Assembly: GCA_007130545.1 (NCBI GenBank)
Contig: SLSG01000312.1
Location: forward strand, 1-6,383
Length of the DNA stretch: 6,383 bases
Direction: 5' to 3'
DNA from: Bacteroidales bacterium
Lineage (GTDB): Bacteria > Bacteroidota > Bacteroidia > Bacteroidales > UBA7960
A model generated the notes under the pieces. That model did no database searches and was not told the origin of the DNA. It saw only the letters and a program-made list of their open reading frames with translations. The number at the start of each line of letters is the position of its first letter. Position 1 is the stretch's first letter. Below are positions 5,769 to 6,383 of this stretch, piece by piece. The translations under genes were made by a program, and so were the position numbers.

Positions 5769-6383
5769 TACGGTTCTTAATCAAAGGATTGATGCGGGAC
5801 AAAAGCCGCAGCCGGCTGCCAGTGATCGTGGTGTCGATCGGGGTGATGCTGACCGTATTCATGCACGCCTACATTAACGGCTTCATGGGAGACACCATTG
5901 AAATGAATGCCAGATTTGCCTACGGACATGTGAAGGTGATGACCCGCGCCTACGCGGAAGAGATGGACCAGCGGCCGAACGACCTGGCCCTGATCGGGGT
6001 GGAGGACCTGAAAAAGGAGCTGGCAGAAAGGTTTCCTGGCATGGATTGGGCGGCGAGGATACAGTTTGGCGGACTGATTGATGTGCCCGATGAATACGGG
6101 GAGACCAGGTCGCAGGGTACTGCCATGGGAATCGGACTGGATCTGCTTTCAGGCAATTCAAAGGAGGTGGATCGACTGGGCATCGGCCGGTCGCTGGTGC
6201 GTGGCAGCCTTCCGGACCGGCCGGGACAGGTCCTGCTCAGCGAAAGCTTTTCCAGGAAGCTGGACATCGAACCCGGAGATGACATCACCCTGATCAGTTC
6301 CTGCATGAACGGCAGCATGGTCATGGCGAATTTCACGGTTTCCGGAACATTGTCATTCGGGGTAGAGGTGATGGACCGCGGAA
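5765..6383 (+). CDS. Second FtsX-like ABC permease, LolC/LolE-like, cut by the right edge
   Basis: Starting in the ATGA overlap with the preceding stop, the frame is open for 206 codons to the window end. It begins MIRFLIKGLMRDKSRSRLPVI, with TM1 at about 18-38 and then a periplasmic domain. FAYGHVKVMTRAYAEEM (51-67) matches the segment after TM1 in LolC/LolE-type permeases, and VLLSESFSRKLDIEPGDDITLI (156-177) is the family's usual GD motif region. The three C-terminal membrane helices lie beyond the edge. It differs from the first permease in sequence, so the transporter is probably a heterodimer like LolC-LolE rather than a homodimer like MacB. It completes the core ATPase-permease-permease set of the operon. 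Confidence 0.9.
   Translation, partial: MIRFLIKGLMRDKSRSRLPVIVVSIGVMLTVFMHAYINGFMGDTIEMNARFAYGHVKVMTRAYAEEMDQRPNDLALIGVEDLKKELAERFPGMDWAARIQFGGLIDVPDEYGETRSQGTAMGIGLDLLSGNSKEVDRLGIGRSLVRGSLPDRPGQVLLSESFSRKLDIEPGDDITLISSCMNGSMVMANFTVSGTLSFGVEVMDRG

Noticed and set aside
5950..6336. Minus-strand open frame opposite the second permease
   Set aside because: The plus frame continues the ABC operon through an ATGA overlap and has LolC/E-type motifs; the antisense frame is Ser/Pro/Arg-rich shadow translation.

Overview
The window looks like the chromosome of a member of the Bacteroidota. The signs are secreted proteins whose signal peptides end in a typical Ala-Gln cleavage region, almost no Shine-Dalgarno sequences, promoter boxes resembling the Bacteroidetes -7 consensus TAnnTTTG, and protein families common in environmental Bacteroidales-like organisms. 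This placement is an inference, since there is no rRNA or marker gene. Coding DNA is moderately GC-rich and the intergenic gaps are clearly AT-rich.

Left part (1-1880): a 5'-partial-view secreted endonuclease/exonuclease/phosphatase-family enzyme runs off the left edge on the minus strand. Divergent from it is a small unknown 62-residue protein (513-701, plus). Convergent with that is a secreted PHP-fold phosphoesterase of the Sb-PDE type (747-1880, minus). Two exported metal-dependent phosphoesterases so close together suggest extracytoplasmic phosphodiester or organophosphate breakdown, but nothing shows they act together.

Middle (1881-2051): an AT-rich divergent promoter region with several short inverted repeats separates the phosphodiesterase from a rightward operon.

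Right part (2052-6383, all plus): a TetR-family repressor, an outer-membrane beta-barrel-like protein, a LolD/MacB-type ABC ATPase and two different FtsX/LolC-E-like permeases, the second cut by the right edge. The last three genes overlap or nearly abut, so they very probably form one transcript. Together they describe a TetR-controlled ABC machine of the mechanotransmission (LolCDE-like) type with its own outer-membrane protein. The best inference is export or trafficking of a lipid, lipoprotein or other hydrophobic compound to or across the outer membrane. The substrate cannot be read from the sequence.

The most curious structure is the tetR/barrel junction (2632-2700). An imperfect 39-bp-period repeat there creates a 22-codon open frame that overlaps the tetR stop and the TTG start of the barrel gene. 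A 12-base word from this repeat and a 16-base promoter-like word recur between the promoters of the small gene and of tetR/barrel, hinting at shared control.
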